From contig CP066681.1 of NCBI GenBank assembly GCA_016432265.1, positions 832,342 through 896,341 of the forward strand: DNA of 64,000 bases, given 5' to 3'. Below are positions 60,983-64,000 of this stretch, piece after piece (positions within the stretch are counted from its first letter, which is position 1; every line of letters begins with the position of its first letter). This DNA is from Micavibrio aeruginosavorus (lineage in GTDB: Bacteria; Pseudomonadota; Alphaproteobacteria; Micavibrionales; Micavibrionaceae). The notes under the pieces are model-generated. The model was not told where the DNA came from. It saw only the letters and a program-made list of their open reading frames with translations, and ran no database searches. The position numbers were made by a program, and so were the translations under genes.

Positions 60983-63889
60983 ATGTCCGCCTCGTCTGAG
61001 CGTATGACCTTTTTGTCCGGTAACAATGCAGAATATATCGCTCATCTCTACAGCCAGTACCTGATGAGCCCGAACAAGGTTGATGAGAGTTGGAGGGGGT
61101 TCTTTGACAGCCTAGACGATAACGAAGCGGCGCTGTTGCGGGAGTTGCAGGGCGCAAGCTGGACGCCGGAAGAAAACCGCCGCAATAAAAACGGGTTTAG
61201 CAGCTTTGCTGTAGGGACGGGGGCAGCCGACACGGCTGTGGGGATTACGACGGCGCAGAAGGCCAAAGCCAGCGCGCCTGCCAATCAGGACGACATCCGT
61301 TCCGCGGCGCGCGACTCTGTGCAGGCGCTGATGCTGATCCGGGCCTACCGCGCCCGCGGTCACCTGATCGCCAACCTGGATCCGTTGGGATTGAAGCAGG
61401 CTTCTTACCATCCTGAACTCGATCCGTCCTTTTATGGCTTTACCGATGCGGATTACGACCGTCCGATCTTCATCAATGGCGTGCTTGGCATGGAAACCGC
61501 AACGCTGCGTGAAATCGTGCAGGTGCTCAAAGCCACCTATTCAGGCAATATCGGCGTCGAATATCTGCATATGACCGATCCTGACCAGAAGGCATGGATT
61601 CAGCAACGCATCGAAGGGCCGCGCAATCACACGGATTTCAGTCCGGAAGGCAAGAAAGCCATTCTGCAACGTCTCACTGCTGCCGAAACCTTCGAAAAAT
61701 TCCTGCATGTGAAATATACCGGCACCAAGCGCTTCGGCCTGGATGGCGGCGAATCGCTGATACCGGCGCTGGAGCAGGTGATGAAGCGCGGCAGCCAGCT
61801 GGGCGTTGAGGAGGTCGTTCTGGGCATGGCGCACCGCGGCCGCTTGAACGTGCTGACCAATGTGTTCAGCAAGCCTTTCACGGCTTTGTTCTCAGAGTTT
61901 CAGGGGCGTTCTTCCAATCCGGACGACGTGCAGGGTTCGGGTGATGTGAAATATCACCTCGGCACGTCCAGCGATCGCGTTTTCGATGGCAAGGCTGTGC
62001 ACTTGTCGCTGACCGCGAATCCGTCGCATCTGGAAGCTGTCAACCCGGTCGTTATCGGCAAGGTGCGCGCCAAGCAGGCGCAACGTCTGGATCGTGAAGC
62101 CGCCAAGGTCGTGCCGATATTGCTGCACGGCGACGCGGCATTTGCCGGGCAAGGGCTGGTTGCGGAAACGCTGATGATTTCCGAACTGCCGGGTTACCGC
62201 GTCGGGGGGACGATTCATATCGTCACCAACAACCAGATCGGTTTCACGACGATGCCACAATACAGCCGCTCTGGCCCGTATTGCACCGATATCGCGAAAA
62301 TGCTGTCGGCGCCGATCTTCCATGTCAATGGTGACGACCCTGAAGCCGTTGTGCATGTCACGCGGATTGCCACCGAGTTTCGTCAGGAATTCAAGAAAGA
62401 CGTGGTTATCGATATTTTCTGTTATCGCCGTTTTGGGCACAATGAGGGCGATGAACCTGCCTTCACGCAGCCCTTGATGTACAAGACCATCCGCACGCAA
62501 AAGACGACGCGTGAAATTTATGCGGCTCAGTTGATTGGCGAAGGCGTCGTTTCGGCGGATCAGGCGCAGGCGATGGTCGATGAATTCAACGATTATCTCG
62601 AGCAAGCCTTCGAAGCGACCAAGAGCTACAAGCCGAACAAGGCTGATTATCTTGAAGGGGCGTGGACGGGTCTGAAGGTTGCTTCCGGCGAGGAGCGTCG
62701 TGGCGAAACGTCTGTTACCGAGAAGGATATGGCGGCGTTGGGCAAGGTTCTGACCGCCGTACCGTCCAGTTTCAATATCAACCCGAAGATCATGCGCCAG
62801 CTTGAAGCCAAACAGGACATGTTCAAGACAGGTCAGGGGTTCGACTGGGCAACCGCTGAGGCTTTGGCTTTCGGTAGCCTGATGCAGGAGGGATACAAAG
62901 TGCGCTTGTCCGGTCAGGATGTCGGCCGCGGCACGTTCTCGCATCGTCATGCCATCATGTACGATCAGGAGACCGAGCAAAAATATATCCCGCTGCAAAA
63001 CGTATCGGCAGGGCAGGCCCCGTTTGAAATCCATGACAGCCCTCTTTCGGAAGCCGCAGTTCTGGGCTTTGAATACGGTTATTCGCTGGCCGATCCGAAG
63101 GCGCTGGTTTTGTGGGAGGCGCAATTCGGGGATTTCGTCAACGGTGCGCAAGTGCTGATCGACCAGTTTATCTGCTCGTCGGAATCGAAATGGCTGCGCA
63201 TGTCAGGCCTGGTCATGTTGCTGCCGCACGGTTTCGAAGGGCAGGGGCCGGAACACTCCTCCGCGCGCCCCGAACGCTTCTTGCAACTATGCGCGGAAGA
63301 TAACTGGCAGGTCGCCAACTGCACGACGCCCGCCAATTATTTCCACATCCTGCGCCGTCAAATGGTGCGTGATTTCCGCAAGCCGCTGGTGATCATGACG
63401 CCTAAATCGTTGCTGCGCCACAAGCTGGCCATCTCGCCGATGGATATGTTCACGGGTGAGAGCACTTTCCACCGCGTACTGTGGGACGATGCGCGCGATA
63501 AACTGGCCAAGGGCAAGGATGTGAAGCGTGTCGTACTGTGCAGCGGCAAGGTTTATTACGATCTTTATGAAGAGCGCGAGAAGCGCGGCATCAAGGATGT
63601 CGTCATCCTGCGCCTTGAGCAACTTTATCCGTTCCCCGGCAAGGCGTTGTCGAAGGAACTGACGCAATACCCGAACGCCGATATCGTCTGGTGCCAGGAA
63701 GAGCCGCGCAATCAGGGTTATTGGGCTTTCGTTCATGAACGTATTGAAGAAGTGCTGGTGGGCATGAAGCATAAAACCGCGCGGCCCAGATATGCCGGTC
63801 GCATCGACGCCGCTGCGCCGGCGACAGGGTTGCTGAAACGCCACCAGGAAGAACAAGCCAGACTGGTATCGGAGGCTTTGACCATTTAA
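60983..63889 (+). CDS. sucA: 2-oxoglutarate dehydrogenase E1
   Basis: A 968-residue thiamine-diphosphate enzyme that decarboxylates 2-oxoglutarate and passes the succinyl group to the lipoyl E2. Landmarks: the N-terminal YLMSPNKVDESWRGFF, RAYRARGHLIANLDPLGL, VVLGMAHRGRLNVLTNV, VKYHLGTSSDR, LSLTANPSHLEAVNPVVIGK, ThDP-binding HGDAAFAGQGLVAETL through NNQIGFTT, RRFGHNEGDEPAFTQP and a C-terminal WCQEEPRNQGYWAFV. AAGGAGT precedes the ATG. It is full length. The following frame starts inside the stop codon and is not E2. Confidence 0.97.
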   Translation: MSASSERMTFLSGNNAEYIAHLYSQYLMSPNKVDESWRGFFDSLDDNEAALLRELQGASWTPEENRRNKNGFSSFAVGTGAADTAVGITTAQKAKASAPANQDDIRSAARDSVQALMLIRAYRARGHLIANLDPLGLKQASYHPELDPSFYGFTDADYDRPIFINGVLGMETATLREIVQVLKATYSGNIGVEYLHMTDPDQKAWIQQRIEGPRNHTDFSPEGKKAILQRLTAAETFEKFLHVKYTGTKRFGLDGGESLIPALEQVMKRGSQLGVEEVVLGMAHRGRLNVLTNVFSKPFTALFSEFQGRSSNPDDVQGSGDVKYHLGTSSDRVFDGKAVHLSLTANPSHLEAVNPVVIGKVRAKQAQRLDREAAKVVPILLHGDAAFAGQGLVAETLMISELPGYRVGGTIHIVTNNQIGFTTMPQYSRSGPYCTDIAKMLSAPIFHVNGDDPEAVVHVTRIATEFRQEFKKDVVIDIFCYRRFGHNEGDEPAFTQPLMYKTIRTQKTTREIYAAQLIGEGVVSADQAQAMVDEFNDYLEQAFEATKSYKPNKADYLEGAWTGLKVASGEERRGETSVTEKDMAALGKVLTAVPSSFNINPKIMRQLEAKQDMFKTGQGFDWATAEALAFGSLMQEGYKVRLSGQDVGRGTFSHRHAIMYDQETEQKYIPLQNVSAGQAPFEIHDSPLSEAAVLGFEYGYSLADPKALVLWEAQFGDFVNGAQVLIDQFICSSESKWLRMSGLVMLLPHGFEGQGPEHSSARPERFLQLCAEDNWQVANCTTPANYFHILRRQMVRDFRKPLVIMTPKSLLRHKLAISPMDMFTGESTFHRVLWDDARDKLAKGKDVKRVVLCSGKVYYDLYEEREKRGIKDVVILRLEQLYPFPGKALSKELTQYPNADIVWCQEEPRNQGYWAFVHERIEEVLVGMKHKTARPRYAGRIDAAAPATGLLKRHQEEQARLVSEALTI

Positions 63890-64000
63890 TGCGTCGTTTG
63901 ACCCGGAGTATAACGCTGCAATGCTTGATGATCTTCACGCTGGCTATGGCGTGGGTATCTCCGGCTTGCGCGTTTATATCCGGGGATGTGACAATCATCG
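63889..64000 (+). CDS. Start of a secreted protein, cut by the window edge
   Basis: An open frame begins at the ATG overlapping the last base of the sucA stop (TAATG) and stays open to the end, 37 codons. It encodes a basic start followed by a hydrophobic core ending AWVSPACAF, a Sec signal peptide, possibly with a lipobox-like Cys. GGAGG lies 13 bases upstream. It is not E2 (odhB), which usually follows sucA. Too short to name. Confidence 0.5.
   Translation, partial: MRRLTRSITLQCLMIFTLAMAWVSPACAFISGDVTII

Noticed and set aside
61892-63151. Long open frame antisense to sucA
   Set aside because: The sense frame is an intact, well-known enzyme; the antisense product has no recognisable domain and is explained by GC3 bias.

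Overview
The window reads as chromosomal DNA of an alphaproteobacterium. It is gene-dense, with high G+C at third codon positions, short spacers and many 1-4 base stop/start overlaps. Lineage markers are a stand-alone CpdR response regulator, a UPF0262 gene overlapping murA, an IalB-like protein, a DUF2336 protein, a PodJ-like polar organiser and the dgt/SPOR/nagZ/scpAB/tatABC order. Gene order differs in places from better-known members (no argS, split sucC/sucD, no rng after maf, no odhB directly after odhA). This suggests a deep-branching group of the Rhodospirillales/Micavibrio type, but the species cannot be named from sequence alone.

Layout. 1-4.1 kb: purA, a pseudokinase-like membrane-anchored protein and a small membrane protein. 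4.2-18.0 kb: a complete Tad/Flp type IVc pilus locus (two TadE-like pseudopilins, a VWA-type TadG, Flp pilin with its own terminator, CpaA, CpaB, CpaC, CpaD, CpaE, CpaF, TadB, TadC, then a TPR lipoprotein and a Pil_N protein on the opposite strand). 18.1-21.2 kb: tRNA-Val, cpdR, a glycosyltransferase and a secreted protein. 21.2-26.2 kb: an RluD-type pseudouridine synthase, a candidate structured RNA with promoter and terminator, a Leu/Glu-type dehydrogenase and the PodJ-like protein. 26.2-30.6 kb: YjbH, a shortened DUF1304 gene, infA, maf and a secreted protein of unknown function. 30.7-36.4 kb: one minus-strand run dcd-murA-UPF0262-glpD-glpK. 36.5-42.9 kb: tRNA-Thr, IalB, lipoproteins, exonuclease III, a HAD phosphatase, erpA and dgt. 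43.0-50.5 kb: SPOR, nagZ, scpA, scpB, tatA, tatB, tatC, zapE and a DUF2336 gene. 50.5-64 kb: a TCA block (mdh, sucC, sucD, sucA) interleaved with two peptidoglycan-hydrolase-like proteins, a large coiled-coil protein and a pair of tandem paralogues of unknown function.

How the genes work together. The Tad locus encodes everything expected for an adhesive polar pilus. PodJ-like and CpdR proteins, both polar regulators in Caulobacter, lie within 12 kb, consistent with a cell-cycle-polarised lifestyle. The TCA block covers 2-oxoglutarate to succinate and malate to oxaloacetate. The chromosome/wall block (scpAB, SPOR, nagZ, zapE, murA, lysozyme- and SLT-like proteins) supports division and wall turnover.

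Most of the window is core genome with no transposase, integrase, CRISPR array or prophage module. The points most worth following up are the candidate RNA at about 22.3-22.5 kb, the terminator-like hairpin 14 bases before the SPOR start codon, the interleaving of wall hydrolases and paralogues among the suc genes, the pseudokinase module next to the Tad locus, and several proteins with altered key residues or fusions (Dcd, an alpha/beta-hydrolase-like protein, DUF1304).
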